Below, in pieces: positions 26,105-34,253 of a stretch of 64,000 bases of DNA. The notes beneath the pieces were generated by a model. That model saw only the letters and a program-made list of their open reading frames with translations. It searched no databases and was not told the DNA's origin. The stretch covers positions 5,073-69,072 of the forward strand of contig NZ_CABQJR010000010.1 of the NCBI RefSeq assembly GCF_902464545.1, in the 5' to 3' direction. The translations under genes and the position numbers were made by a program. Numbering within the stretch: the stretch's first letter is position 1; each line of letters begins with the position of its first letter. The stretch is from an uncultured Senegalimassilia sp. (lineage in GTDB: Bacteria > Actinomycetota > Coriobacteriia > Coriobacteriales > Eggerthellaceae).

Positions 26105-27736
26105 GTGGTAACGAAACGAAAGCCACCGAAGCAGAATAACGAACAGGGCGCGCCGGGCAAACCGGCGCGCCCTTCCGTTAAGGGCAAGGCGGTCGCCCGC
26201 CCCGAAGTGCGCCCCGAGGCGGCTGCGGCGGGCTCGAACGATGCTGCCGCGAACGCGGCGAATCAGGCCGGCGCCCAGGTGGCGGCACCGGGCAGGCCCA
26301 AGCGGCGCATCGCCATGCCGCAAAGCTCGACGCGCCTGAAGCAGAACCAGGCGGCGAACCAGGCAACCCCGGCTCAGGCTGGGGAAGCGGGCGCTGCGCG
26401 AACCGCTGGGCAGCCCGTCTCGCGGACTGAGGGGGCTTCGGGTTCTCAGCCTGCACGACAGCCCGCTGCGCAACCCGCGGGGTCATCCGCCCCGCAGCCC
26501 ACCAGGCCTTCGGTCTCGCAACCGTCCAGGCCTTCCGTGGCGAAACGCGGGACCGGCAAGCCGACGAAGGCGCGCAAGCCGCTGAACGCTTCCTCGGTGC
26601 AGCCGGGCGGGAACGCCCCGGTCTCCGCGCCCGGGGAATCCGCCGCGCCTGCCGAGCAGGCCTCCGTGGCGGAAGGCAAAGGCGCCGCGCTGAAGCGCCG
26701 CCTGAAGCGTTTCTCGGTCGCGAAGGCAGAGAAAACCGCTTCCGACCAGGCGAAGCAGATGGAGGGGACCGTCTCTGCGGCCGATGCCGAGCACGCGAAG
26801 GATGCCGCCCGTGCCGCCATCGCCGGCGAGGCCGCTAAGCGCAGGCTGGAGCGCCGGCAGCGCATGCTCAAACGTACCGGAGAAGGTGAAGGCGCCGATG
26901 TCGCTGCTCAGGGCGTTGCCGAAGGCGATGCCGCGCAAGGGCAGGAAGCCGGCGAAGGGCCGCAGGCGGGCGAAACGGCGCACAAGCTCCCGTTCAACCT
27001 GCCCGAGCTGCACTTGACCTGGCCTGTCGTCGCCGTGCTGGTGGCGATCGCCGTGGTGGTGGTCACGGTGGGCTCGTTCTCGTGGGGTCGCTGGCTTCGC
27101 TATGACGACGCCGCCGACTTCCAAGGCGCGTGGTACGCGAACGGAACGACGTCCCTGGTCACAGTCGATGGCCAGGAGATCCATCTGACCAGCGACGTCG
27201 CTTACGGCTACACGCTCGACACCGGGGCGAAGACCATTACGTTCACGTTCGGCGATCTGCAGGGGCAGGGGCGCTACCGCTTCTCCGCCGATCGCAGCGA
27301 GCTGGTCATCACCGATGGCGACGGGTTCTCGTTCTGGGGCAACCTGTTCAGCGATATCGGCTGGCAGTTCGGCCAGCTCATCACCGGGTTGCAGGGCAAG
27401 GAAGCCCCGCGCGAGGAGGCCGTCGACGGCGTGACGGTGCTCGATCGCACGCCGGGCGAAGGTGCCGTGGCGGCGCCGGCAAGCCCGGCTCCCGCTCAGG
27501 ATGCCGAAGCGTCCTCCGCGGACGACGCGTCGAGCGACGCGGGCAACGGCGACGTCGCTGATGGCGAAACCGCTGACGGCGACGTTGCCGGCGCGGATGC
27601 GACGGGCGATTCCGCCGATGGCTCCAGCGGCTCCGGCTCGCAAGGGTTCACCGGCGCGGTGGCCGAGGGCGGTATCGAGTCGGCGGGCAGCAACGCGGTG
27701 ACCCTTGAGCAGCTGAAAAACGGGTCGCTGCGATGA
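26105..27736 (+). CDS. membrane protein with long disordered N-terminus and extracellular beta domain
   Basis: A 543-residue protein; I choose the GTG at 26105 (AAGG ten bases upstream) over the TTG at 26099. The first 295 residues are low complexity, rich in Ala, Pro, Gln and Lys/Arg, with repeated QPxRPSV-type units. One membrane segment (about 300-325) follows, then WGRWLRYDDAADFQGAWYAN and a beta-rich region of about 110 residues, and a Gly/Ser/Ala/Asp tail. This topology puts the basic half in the cytosol and the small beta domain outside. No family is recognised. The stop overlaps the next gene's start by four bases (ATGA), so the two are translationally coupled. Confidence 0.75.
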   Translation: MVTKRKPPKQNNEQGAPGKPARPSVKGKAVARPEVRPEAAAAGSNDAAANAANQAGAQVAAPGRPKRRIAMPQSSTRLKQNQAANQATPAQAGEAGAARTAGQPVSRTEGASGSQPARQPAAQPAGSSAPQPTRPSVSQPSRPSVAKRGTGKPTKARKPLNASSVQPGGNAPVSAPGESAAPAEQASVAEGKGAALKRRLKRFSVAKAEKTASDQAKQMEGTVSAADAEHAKDAARAAIAGEAAKRRLERRQRMLKRTGEGEGADVAAQGVAEGDAAQGQEAGEGPQAGETAHKLPFNLPELHLTWPVVAVLVAIAVVVVTVGSFSWGRWLRYDDAADFQGAWYANGTTSLVTVDGQEIHLTSDVAYGYTLDTGAKTITFTFGDLQGQGRYRFSADRSELVITDGDGFSFWGNLFSDIGWQFGQLITGLQGKEAPREEAVDGVTVLDRTPGEGAVAAPASPAPAQDAEASSADDASSDAGNGDVADGETADGDVAGADATGDSADGSSGSGSQGFTGAVAEGGIESAGSNAVTLEQLKNGSLR

Positions 27737-28230
27737 CGCATGACGGCGCGGGCGCGGGCGGGGACGCTTCGACGGACCCCGTCCGCGTCGAGCGCATTGA
27801 GGTGCGGCGCGGGCACCTGGTGTGTCGGGTGGCGTTCAGCGCCGCGCCGCGCACAACTTCGCCCCAGCTGATGTCACGCGTGCTGGCAGTGGTCCCTACG
27901 TTGGCGCAGCATGCCTGCGTTAACGAGCGCGGCACCGTGTTCGCCGCGGTCATGGACTGCACCCCGCTGCCGCATTTGCTGGAGCACCTGGTGGTTGACC
28001 TGCAGGTACGTGCGGAATCAGGGCAGTGGAACACGCTGCCCGGCGTTGCTCCGGAAGCTCCGCCGTCCATGGCGGGCGCAACGCGCGAGCGTCCCATCGT
28101 GGGCACCAGCGAATGGCTGGACGAGACGGCAGGCATCGCCCGCATAGACGTGAGCTTCGCCGACGACCTGGTGGCCCTAAGGGCCATGCGGGATTCCGTG
28201 GCGTTTCTCAACGAGCTGTTGCGCGGCTAA
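27733..28230 (+). CDS. stand-alone protein resembling the N-terminal domain of cyanophycin synthetase
   Basis: A 165-residue protein. The segment CTPLPHLLEHLVVDLQ, followed by a variable loop and then IARIDVSFADDLVALRAMRDSVAFLNELL, follows the pattern of the cyanophycin synthetase N-terminal domain (GHVIEHVALELQ...YNVVFEYEDEEVG...A). In CphA that domain helps bind the polymer. Here it is a separate protein, sitting 30 bases before a gene for an ATP-grasp ligase and overlapping the preceding membrane-protein gene by four bases. The similarity is judged by eye and needs a profile search. No full cyanophycin synthetase is in the window. Confidence 0.6.
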   Translation: MTHDGAGAGGDASTDPVRVERIEVRRGHLVCRVAFSAAPRTTSPQLMSRVLAVVPTLAQHACVNERGTVFAAVMDCTPLPHLLEHLVVDLQVRAESGQWNTLPGVAPEAPPSMAGATRERPIVGTSEWLDETAGIARIDVSFADDLVALRAMRDSVAFLNELLRG

Positions 28231-28260
28231 CGCGCAACATACATAGGAAGGAGGCCCGAG

Positions 28261-29253
28261 ATGGGCTTGAAGATAGCGGTGATCGCAGGCGGTGCGTTCG
28301 AGGCAGAGCGCTCGCTTGCCGCGGCGAACGACGTGATGGCGGCCCTGAAGGAGGCCGAGCACGAGCCCGAGCTGTTCCAGGCGGACGGCTCCCTCATCGA
28401 CGACCTGCTGCGTGCGCAGCCCGACGCGGCCATCAGCTGCCTGCGCGGCGGCGACGGCGAATCCGGCGACATCCAGGACGCGCTTTCCGCGATCGGCCTG
28501 CCGTGCGTGGGCAGCAGCGCGGCGGTGTGCCGCCTCGCCTACGACAAGGCGGCGCTCGCCGAGGCGCTCCAGGCGTACCATAACCTCACGGAGGACCTGG
28601 TCACGGCAACGGTTCCGCAAACGCTGACGTTCTCGCGCCGCGCGTTCGAGCTGTGGGGCATGGAAGCGACGCTTTTCCAGGTGGAAAGCCGCTTCCCCGG
28701 CAGCTTCCCGCTGTGTGTGAAGCCCGCGTCCGGCAGCTCCGCTCACGGCGTGTCCCGCGTCGAGGATGCCGAGCAGCTGGCCGAGGCGCTGCGCGAGGCG
28801 TTGAAGGATTGCGAGCGGGCGCTCGTGCAGCCGTGGGTCGATGGCGTGCAGCTGAGCGTGCCCGTCATCGGCACGGGTTGGAACGCCTTCGCGCTGCCTC
28901 CGGTGGAGATCGTGGCGAAGGAGGGCTGGTACGACGCCGCGGCGCGACAGGCCGCCGACGCCGTCGAGCTGCACGTTCCCGTGCGCAACGAGTCGCTGTC
29001 CCCGAGCGAGGCCGACGCCCAGGCCATCCGCGCCGAGATCGAGCGCGCGGTGCTGGAAACCTATCGTGCCTTGGGTATGCGCGACTGCGGCTGCATCGAC
29101 CTGATCTGGGACGGCGCGCAGGCCATCATCTTGGAAGCCGTGGCGAACCCGTGCTTCTCCGCTGAAGCCCCGTTCGCGCAGGCGGCCAAGGCTGCGGGCC
29201 TTACGTTGCCCAATCTTCTCAACGAGCTGGTCGAAAGCGCGCTGGACGCGTAA
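28261..29253 (+). CDS. ATP-grasp ligase of the D-alanine--D-alanine ligase family (divergent)
   Basis: A 330-residue protein with the Ddl-type layout: N-terminal Rossmann part (IAVIAGGAFEAERSLA), LRGGDGESGDIQDALSAIGL in place of the usual HGxxGEDGxxQ block, then CVGSSAAVCRLAYDK, the ATP-grasp SFPLCVKPASGSSAHGVSRV, and a C-terminal IILEAVANPCFS. Ddl joins two D-alanines for peptidoglycan. Several key positions differ here: the His of HGxxGEDG is Arg, and the metal-binding E-x-N is spaced differently. It may therefore join other substrates. AGGAAGGAGG precedes the ATG at 28261. Together with the CphA-N-like protein just upstream, a peptide- or polymer-forming role is possible. Confidence 0.8.
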   Translation: MGLKIAVIAGGAFEAERSLAAANDVMAALKEAEHEPELFQADGSLIDDLLRAQPDAAISCLRGGDGESGDIQDALSAIGLPCVGSSAAVCRLAYDKAALAEALQAYHNLTEDLVTATVPQTLTFSRRAFELWGMEATLFQVESRFPGSFPLCVKPASGSSAHGVSRVEDAEQLAEALREALKDCERALVQPWVDGVQLSVPVIGTGWNAFALPPVEIVAKEGWYDAAARQAADAVELHVPVRNESLSPSEADAQAIRAEIERAVLETYRALGMRDCGCIDLIWDGAQAIILEAVANPCFSAEAPFAQAAKAAGLTLPNLLNELVESALDA

Positions 29254-29265
29254 AACCGCCGATAA

Positions 29266-29290
29266 CGGGGGCCTTTTGGCCTCCCGGTTT
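29266..29290 (+). terminator. Rho-independent terminator after the ATP-grasp gene
   Basis: A GC stem CGGGGGCC / GGCCTCCCG with one bulge and a TTTT loop, followed by GTTTTTAT. Confidence 0.8.
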
Positions 29291-29375
29291 TTATCCGGGC
29301 CCTTCGCAATCTAACAAGAAGGCAACCTTTTTCTGCAGGTATTGGAAAGTCGACGAGTCCTTGTTGGCTTGCTCG

Positions 29376-29381
29376 TATAAT
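29376..29381 (+). promoter_or_regulatory. -10 box (TATAAT) of the ytxH-like gene
   Basis: A consensus TATAAT 41 bases upstream of the ATG at 29422, directly after a terminator. The -35 is not obvious. Confidence 0.6.
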
Positions 29382-29421
29382 GGCAGCACAGATGATCGTC
29401 CCGCATATTTAGGAGGCCGTG

Positions 29422-29916
29422 ATGAGCAACAAACTTGGTATCTTTCTCGCAGGTGGAGCCGTTGGTGCCGTGGCGGCTTTGCTGTGCGCTCCCCGTACGG
29501 GCCAGGAAGCCCGCACCATGGTGGCCGAAAAGGTGAACGAGGCCTGGGGCCAGGCGCAGAACATCAGCGCCGATGCCGGCGTGAACGCTCAGCAGGTGTA
29601 CCAGAGCGCCGCAGCCCGCGGCCAGGAGGTCGTCTCCTCCGTGCAGGCCAAGGGCCAGGAAGTGGCCGGTCAGGCCGCTGCCCGCGTGCAGGAGGTGGCC
29701 AGCAACCTGAAGCCGTCCTTCACCCAGGACAACGACGAGCTGCGCGATAAGATCGAGGCAGCGCGTCAGCGCATCGCTTCCCAGGTTGCCAAGAACGCCG
29801 AGGAAACCGGCCAGGTGGCCGAGGAGGTCGTCGAGGCCGTGGCCGAGGCCGTCGAGCCCGCTGCAGAGGCAGCCGCCGAGGCAGCTGAGCAGGCCGAGGA
29901 GCCGAAGGCCGAATAA
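29422..29916 (+). CDS. YtxH domain-containing protein
   Basis: A 164-residue protein starting MSNKLGIFLAGGAVGAVAALLCAPRTG, the classic YtxH N-terminus: one glycine-rich membrane helix followed by an APxxGxExR motif. AGGAGG lies five bases before the ATG. The rest is Ala/Gln/Glu-rich and predicted helical, with repeats of the type GQEVxxxxxA and an acidic C-terminus. YtxH proteins are small stress-associated membrane proteins of unknown mechanism, often in general stress regulons. It starts a run of four envelope genes. Confidence 0.85.
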   Translation: MSNKLGIFLAGGAVGAVAALLCAPRTGQEARTMVAEKVNEAWGQAQNISADAGVNAQQVYQSAAARGQEVVSSVQAKGQEVAGQAAARVQEVASNLKPSFTQDNDELRDKIEAARQRIASQVAKNAEETGQVAEEVVEAVAEAVEPAAEAAAEAAEQAEEPKAE

Positions 29917-30004
29917 CATCCTGTTCCAATCATGATACCGAAGCGGCGTGTCCGGCCCTAGGCAGGTTTCGGCGCGCCGCTTCATGCTGTATAAGGGGAT
30001 TTCC

Positions 30005-30949
30005 ATGGCAAGCAAACTCATCACCACCCATGAGCTGACCGGCACGCGCGTTCTGGGCGGCAAGAAGGGCACGAAGCGCATCGGCAAGATCCGCCGCTTC
30101 GTGTTCCACCCGAAGGAGAAACGCGTCATCGGCTTCGTGGTGAAGCGTCCCGACCTGCTATGGATGTTCCATCGCGCCGACGTGTTCGTCCCCATCGACG
30201 GCTACGACCTGGTGGATGGCCGCGTCATCATCCGTCCCGATGCCGCCGCAAGCGGTAAGGCTTACTGCAAGAAAGAAGGCCTGAACTGGGACGACTGCGT
30301 GCTGTGGGTGGGCCTTCCCGTTATGAGCGAGGACGGCGAGTCTTACGGCATCGTGGGCAACGTCACGTTCAACCGCCTCACGGGCACGGTGGACTGCTTC
30401 GAAACCGATAACGGCGCAACGTCGAACGCCCTGCTGGGCAAGCGCACCATCCCCGCCGACATGGTGCGCGGCTTCAAGCGCGGCATGGGCGCCGCGCTGG
30501 CCGATATGGGCGCCGAGGGCGTGGAGGGTGAAGAGGTGCAGCTCGGCGCCATGCTCGTCGCCCCTCAGGTGGCCGATCTGAACAGCGAGGGCGGCGTGGC
30601 GGAGAAGGCCGGCGCCGCAACCGCCGTCGCCGTCGACAAGGTGCACACCACCGTCGACAAGGCGAAACCCGTGGTCAGCAAGGCGGCCGCCGCAACCGGC
30701 GAGGCGGTCAACAAGGGCGCGTACGCCACGGGCAAGCAGCTCAGCAAGTCCAAGCACATGTTCCAGGATTTCAAGGCGGAATACGATAAGGCCGTGGCCC
30801 CGTCGGACGGGCAGAAGAAGGTGGCCTCTGCAAGCAAGGCGTCTTCTTCGAGCAAGGCCTCAAGCGCCAAGAAGAAGGCGGCCCCGAAAAAGAAGAACAT
30901 GTTCGCCGCATTCAAAGACGAGTACGACAAGGCACGAAACGGCGACTAA
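30005..30949 (+). CDS. PRC-barrel domain-containing protein
   Basis: A 314-residue protein starting MASKLITTHELTGTRVLGG; the ATG at 30005 has TAAGGGG upstream. Residues 5-75 form one PRC-barrel (GKIRRFVFHPKEKRVIGFVV) and residues 95-170 a second (YGIVGNVTFNRLTGTVDCF). The second half is Ala/Lys-rich and low complexity, with two copies of an FKxEYDKA motif (about 257-263 and the very C-terminus). PRC barrels bind protein partners or RNA in ribosome maturation and photosynthetic or cell-division contexts. The neighbours (YtxH, TVP38) suggest an envelope-linked role. Confidence 0.82.
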   Translation: MASKLITTHELTGTRVLGGKKGTKRIGKIRRFVFHPKEKRVIGFVVKRPDLLWMFHRADVFVPIDGYDLVDGRVIIRPDAAASGKAYCKKEGLNWDDCVLWVGLPVMSEDGESYGIVGNVTFNRLTGTVDCFETDNGATSNALLGKRTIPADMVRGFKRGMGAALADMGAEGVEGEEVQLGAMLVAPQVADLNSEGGVAEKAGAATAVAVDKVHTTVDKAKPVVSKAAAATGEAVNKGAYATGKQLSKSKHMFQDFKAEYDKAVAPSDGQKKVASASKASSSSKASSAKKKAAPKKKNMFAAFKDEYDKARNGD

Positions 30950-30971
30950 GCCGGAAAGCGAAGTGGGCTAA

Positions 30972-31853
30972 TTGAAGCGCAAGGAAGCAAGAGCGCAATC
31001 GAACACCCGCAAAAGGGGCGCCGTCAAGCGCAAGAACAAGGCGGCCCGTAAGAAGAAGCGCGAGCAAAGGCAGCATCAGGGCCTTCGCGAGCGCGCGCAC
31101 GAGCGCAAGGAAGAGCTGCAACAGAAAGCCAACGAGGAAACGCAGGTGCGCGGCAGGCCCGTGCGCCGCGGCGATATCTTCAAGATCGTGGGCCTGGCGG
31201 CGTTTATCGGCATCGTAAGCCTGGTCAGCTGGCTGGTGTGGCCCTACATCCACATGATGTTCGAGCCCGGCGGCATCGATCAGGTCATCGACAGCGTGCG
31301 CAACGCCGGCCCCATGGGCTTCCTTATCCTGCTAGCGCTGCAGTTCCTGCAGATCGTGGTGGCGTTCATCCCCGGCGAGGCCACGCAGATGGCCGCCGGC
31401 ATGCTCTACGGTCCCTGGATAGGCGGCCTGGTCATCTTGCTGGGCAGCATCTTGTCGAGTGCGTTCGTGTTCATGGTGGTGCACCGCTTGGGCGCGCCGT
31501 TCGTGAAGGATATGGTGTCCGAGAAGTGGATGGATAAGTTCGATCGTTTCGAGCGGTCCGGCAAGCTGGAGCTCATCGTGTTCGTGCTGTTCCTCATCCC
31601 CGGTATGCCGAAGGACATCTTCACGTACCTGGTGCCGTTGACCGATATGCGCATGCGCACGTTCCTACTGCTGTCCAACATCGGCCGCATCCCGGGCATC
31701 CTGGTCTCCACGTATGCGGCAAGCGGCCTGGTCGACGGCAACGTGTGGCAGAGCATCGTCATACTTGCGGCGCTCGCCGTGGTCGCGGTGGTGTGCGTGA
31801 TCTTCCGCGAGCAGCTAATGGGCGTGGTCGAGAAGTTGGCTAAGAAAAGGTAA
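30972..31853 (+). CDS. TVP38/TMEM64 family membrane protein (DedA-like)
   Basis: A 293-residue protein with a strongly basic N-terminal 65 residues (Lys/Arg-rich, probably cytosolic coiled coil) and about six membrane segments. The family core FIPGEATQMAAGMLYGPWIGG and the later FLIPGMPKDIFTYLVPLTDM are clear; these are the two re-entrant-loop motifs of the VTT/DedA fold, thought to move or scramble lipid carriers. The start is a TTG at 30972. It lies 22 bases after the PRC-barrel gene and ten before the TM2 gene, so co-transcription is likely. Confidence 0.88.
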   Translation: MKRKEARAQSNTRKRGAVKRKNKAARKKKREQRQHQGLRERAHERKEELQQKANEETQVRGRPVRRGDIFKIVGLAAFIGIVSLVSWLVWPYIHMMFEPGGIDQVIDSVRNAGPMGFLILLALQFLQIVVAFIPGEATQMAAGMLYGPWIGGLVILLGSILSSAFVFMVVHRLGAPFVKDMVSEKWMDKFDRFERSGKLELIVFVLFLIPGMPKDIFTYLVPLTDMRMRTFLLLSNIGRIPGILVSTYAASGLVDGNVWQSIVILAALAVVAVVCVIFREQLMGVVEKLAKKR

Positions 31854-31863
31854 GGGAAACGCT

Positions 31864-32634
31864 ATGGATCCGATGAACGAACGCAGCGTAGCCGACGAGC
31901 TGGCCGCCGCCGAGGCGGAGCTGAAGGCCGCGCAGGAACGCCTCGACGCAGCGCGTTTGCGCGCGGCGTCAGAGCAGCCGCAGCAACCGGTGCAGCCTGC
32001 GGAGGCCCCTGCTATCCCGCAAGAGCCGCAACCTCAGCCGCAGCCGTATGCGCAGGCGCAGCAGGTGTCGTATGCTGCGCAGCCGGCGCAGCCCGCATCG
32101 TATGGCGCGCAGCCGCAGCCGACTCAGCCGACCGCTGCCTGGCAGCCCGAAGCGCCAGCGCAGGGCCAGCCCTATGCCGCGCAGCCCGGCGCCCAGCAGC
32201 CGGCCCAGCCGTACGCCGCGCCGCAGCAAGGGTCGCCGTACGCACAGCCGCAGCCGCAAGCGCAGGCGGCCCAGCAGCCGTATGGCGCGCAGCCGGGCTA
32301 CGGGTCCGTGCCGCCGCAGAACCCGTACGGCCAGCAGACGCAATACGGGTATCAGCAGCCGTACACCGCCCCCGCGGTCGGCGAAAAGGATCATGTGGCG
32401 GCGGGTTTGCTCGCGCTGTTCCTGGGCTGGCTCGGCGTGCACAAGTTCTACCTGGGCTACAACACCTCGGGCTTCATCATGCTGGGTACGTCAATTTTGG
32501 GCGGCATCCTCACGCTATCGGTGGCGTCGTGGGCCATTTGGGTCATCGCCATCGTCGAGGGTATCTTCTACCTCTCGAAGTCCCAAACCGAGTTCGAGCA
32601 GATGTACGTGATAAACAAGAGAGAGTGGTTTTAA
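31864..32634 (+). CDS. TM2 domain-containing protein with Gln/Pro-rich N-terminus
   Basis: A 256-residue protein. Residues 5-35 form a short coiled coil, 40-170 are Gln/Pro/Ala/Tyr-rich, and the last 80 are a TM2 domain: AAGLLALFLGWLGVHKFYLG, then GILTLSVASWAIWVIAIVEG, two helices with the conserved DRF-like turn replaced by VHKFYLGY. TM2 proteins sit in the membrane with unknown function. AAGGGAAACG precedes the ATG. Five bases after its stop begins a structured repeat (copy 1). Confidence 0.88.
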   Translation: MDPMNERSVADELAAAEAELKAAQERLDAARLRAASEQPQQPVQPAEAPAIPQEPQPQPQPYAQAQQVSYAAQPAQPASYGAQPQPTQPTAAWQPEAPAQGQPYAAQPGAQQPAQPYAAPQQGSPYAQPQPQAQAAQQPYGAQPGYGSVPPQNPYGQQTQYGYQQPYTAPAVGEKDHVAAGLLALFLGWLGVHKFYLGYNTSGFIMLGTSILGGILTLSVASWAIWVIAIVEGIFYLSKSQTEFEQMYVINKREWF

Positions 32635-32639
32635 CTGTT

Positions 32640-32808
32640 CCGCTTGCCTGCCGGCAAGCGGATTGACTCGACGCTGCGGGGCCCCGTGGCACGCCATCTC
32701 GCCTTTCAGCTGCACAAGCATGGCCCGGAGGCCAATGCTTGCTTGCTTCAGGGCGATATGACGCACCACGGGGCCCCTCGCTGACTTTGTTGGCATCCCT
32801 GAGGTTTT
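32640..32808 (+). repeat. three-hairpin structured element, copy 1
   Basis: Homologous to 58088-58263. Hairpin A: CCGCTTGCC (32640-32648) with GGCAAGCGG (32653-32661). Outer stem B: GGGGCCCCGTGG (32678-32689) with CCACGGGGCCCC (32766-32777), 12 perfect pairs. Inner hairpin C: CAAGCATGGCC (32715-32725), tetraloop CGGA, GGCCAATGCTTG (32730-32741) with one bulged A. Conserved single-stranded blocks shared with copy 2 are CTCGACGCTGCGG, CAGCTGC, GACGCACC and CTCGCTGACTTTG, ending in GAGGTTTT. It begins five bases after the TM2 stop and ends about 230 bases before the aldolase start. Confidence 0.85.
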
Positions 32809-33035
32809 CGCTTTCCGTTCCCGAGGTCACTGGGGGAGGGGCTATGCCGGATGCCCCTTGCGCCTGGCGTCCTCAGCGGTGGGAAAGCTCCGGCGAGTGG
32901 CCGCTTGCCGAGCTGGTCGCGGCTTTTTTCGGTGGATAGGCGCGGCGGGGTTGCCGCTTCGTTAAAATGAACCCAGACACGCGGCGCGTGCTGCGCCGTT
33001 TTTCTTGGAACTTGCATCCTATAAGGAGGAACATC

Positions 33036-33986
33036 ATGCCCAAGATCACTCGCGACCAGGTGAAGGTACCTGCCGACGTCCTGGCAGACGTCCGCGAGAC
33101 GTACGTCGACAACTACATGAAGGCAACCCGTGGCACGGGCCGTCTCATGCTGTTCGCGTGCGACCAGAAGGTTGAGCACCTGAACAAGGACTTCTACGGC
33201 GAGGGCATCGACATCGCCGATGCCGAGCCGGAGCATCTCTTCAAGATCGGCGATCAGGGCGTGTGCGGCGTTTTGGCTGGCCAGCGTGGTCTTATCGCGC
33301 AGTATGCCGCCGATTACCCCAACATCAACTACCTGGTGAAGATGAACTCCAAGACCAACCTGGTCAAGACCGCCCAGGAAGATCCGTACAGCCCGCAGCT
33401 GTACGACCTGGAGGCCGTGCTCGCCATGCGCGACAACGGCGTGAACATCGTTGGCCTGGGCTACACCATCTACCTGGGCAGCGAGTACGAGTCCACTATG
33501 CTGGCCGAGGCTGGCGAGCTTATCGCCGCCGCCCATGCCAACGGCCTGCTGGTCGTGCTGTGGATCTACCCGCGCGGCAAGGCCGTCACCGCTGAGAAAG
33601 ATCCTGACCTGATCGCGGGCGCCGCCGGCGTCGCGCTGTGCCTGGGCGCCGACTTCGTGAAGGTCAACCCGCCCAAGCCCGAGGGCGACGACAAGCGCAC
33701 GGCCGCCGAGGCCCTGAAGGTTGCCTCCATGGCAGCAGGCCGCACGGGCCTGGTTTGCGCCGGCGGTTCCACCGTCGACGCCGAGACGTTCCTGACCCAG
33801 CTGCACGACCAGATCCACGTGGGCGGTGCAGACGGCAACGCCACCGGCCGCAACATCCACCAGCGCAGCCTGGACGAGGCCGTTCGTCTGACGAAGGCCA
33901 TCAGCGCCATCACGCTGGCCGACTACACCGTTGCCGACGCCCTGAAGGTGTTCAACGGCGAGGTCGACTTCGCCTGGGAGGACTAG
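33036..33986 (+). CDS. class I fructose-bisphosphate aldolase, DhnA/archaeal type
   Basis: A 316-residue TIM-barrel enzyme starting MPKITRDQVKVP; AAGGAGGA lies five bases before the ATG at 33036. The Schiff-base lysine is in ADFVKVNPP (Lys209). Other family marks are FACDQKVEHLN, GLGYTIYLGSEYE and GGSTVDAETFL. It cleaves fructose 1,6-bisphosphate to the two triose phosphates, or the reverse in gluconeogenesis. Many anaerobic Coriobacteriia use this type rather than class II. Some members of the family are bifunctional aldolase/phosphatases, but this length matches the plain aldolase. A terminator follows. Confidence 0.9.
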   Translation: MPKITRDQVKVPADVLADVRETYVDNYMKATRGTGRLMLFACDQKVEHLNKDFYGEGIDIADAEPEHLFKIGDQGVCGVLAGQRGLIAQYAADYPNINYLVKMNSKTNLVKTAQEDPYSPQLYDLEAVLAMRDNGVNIVGLGYTIYLGSEYESTMLAEAGELIAAAHANGLLVVLWIYPRGKAVTAEKDPDLIAGAAGVALCLGADFVKVNPPKPEGDDKRTAAEALKVASMAAGRTGLVCAGGSTVDAETFLTQLHDQIHVGGADGNATGRNIHQRSLDEAVRLTKAISAITLADYTVADALKVFNGEVDFAWED

Positions 33987-34093
33987 CATCCCCGCCTGAG
34001 CGAAGGCAAAATCGAAACGTTGCTGCAAGCATGCCGTCGAATCGGCGCGGCTTGTAGGCAGGTGGGCTATCGGCCCCCGGCAACGGACAACCA

Positions 34094-34123
34094 AACGCCC
34101 GGAAGGTTTGCCTTCTGGGCGTT
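34094..34123 (+). terminator. Rho-independent terminator of the aldolase gene
   Basis: AACGCCCGGAAGG (34094-34106) pairs with CCTTCTGGGCGTT (34111-34123) around TTTG, followed by TTTA. One G-T pair in the stem. Confidence 0.92.
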
Positions 34124-34200
34124 TTTACGTTCGCTCGGTTTTGTTCATATGCCCAAAACCTTATGTTTCCCAATGTTCGCCATGAATGCTTTTCATCATT

Positions 34201-34236
34201 ATTTTGGAGAATGTGTACATTTTCGGCATCCAAAAT
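34201..34236 (+). promoter_or_regulatory. nested palindromes, candidate operator upstream of the cstA operon
   Basis: ATTTTGGA (34201-34208) and TCCAAAAT (34229-34236) are perfect inverted arms. Between them lies a second palindrome, AATGT-GT-ACATT (34210-34221). The region is AT-rich against a GC-rich background and ends 17 bases before the first possible start codon of the next gene. Confidence 0.55.
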
Positions 34237-34253
34237 CCTACTAAAGCACTACA

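Noticed and set aside
27736..27740. Frameshift between the membrane protein and the CphA-N-like gene
   Set aside because: The ATGA overlap is normal translational coupling; both frames have coherent protein features.
32640..32661. Reading hairpin A of the structured element only as a terminator of the TM2 gene
   Set aside because: No T-run follows, and the same hairpin is part of a larger structure conserved at a second locus.
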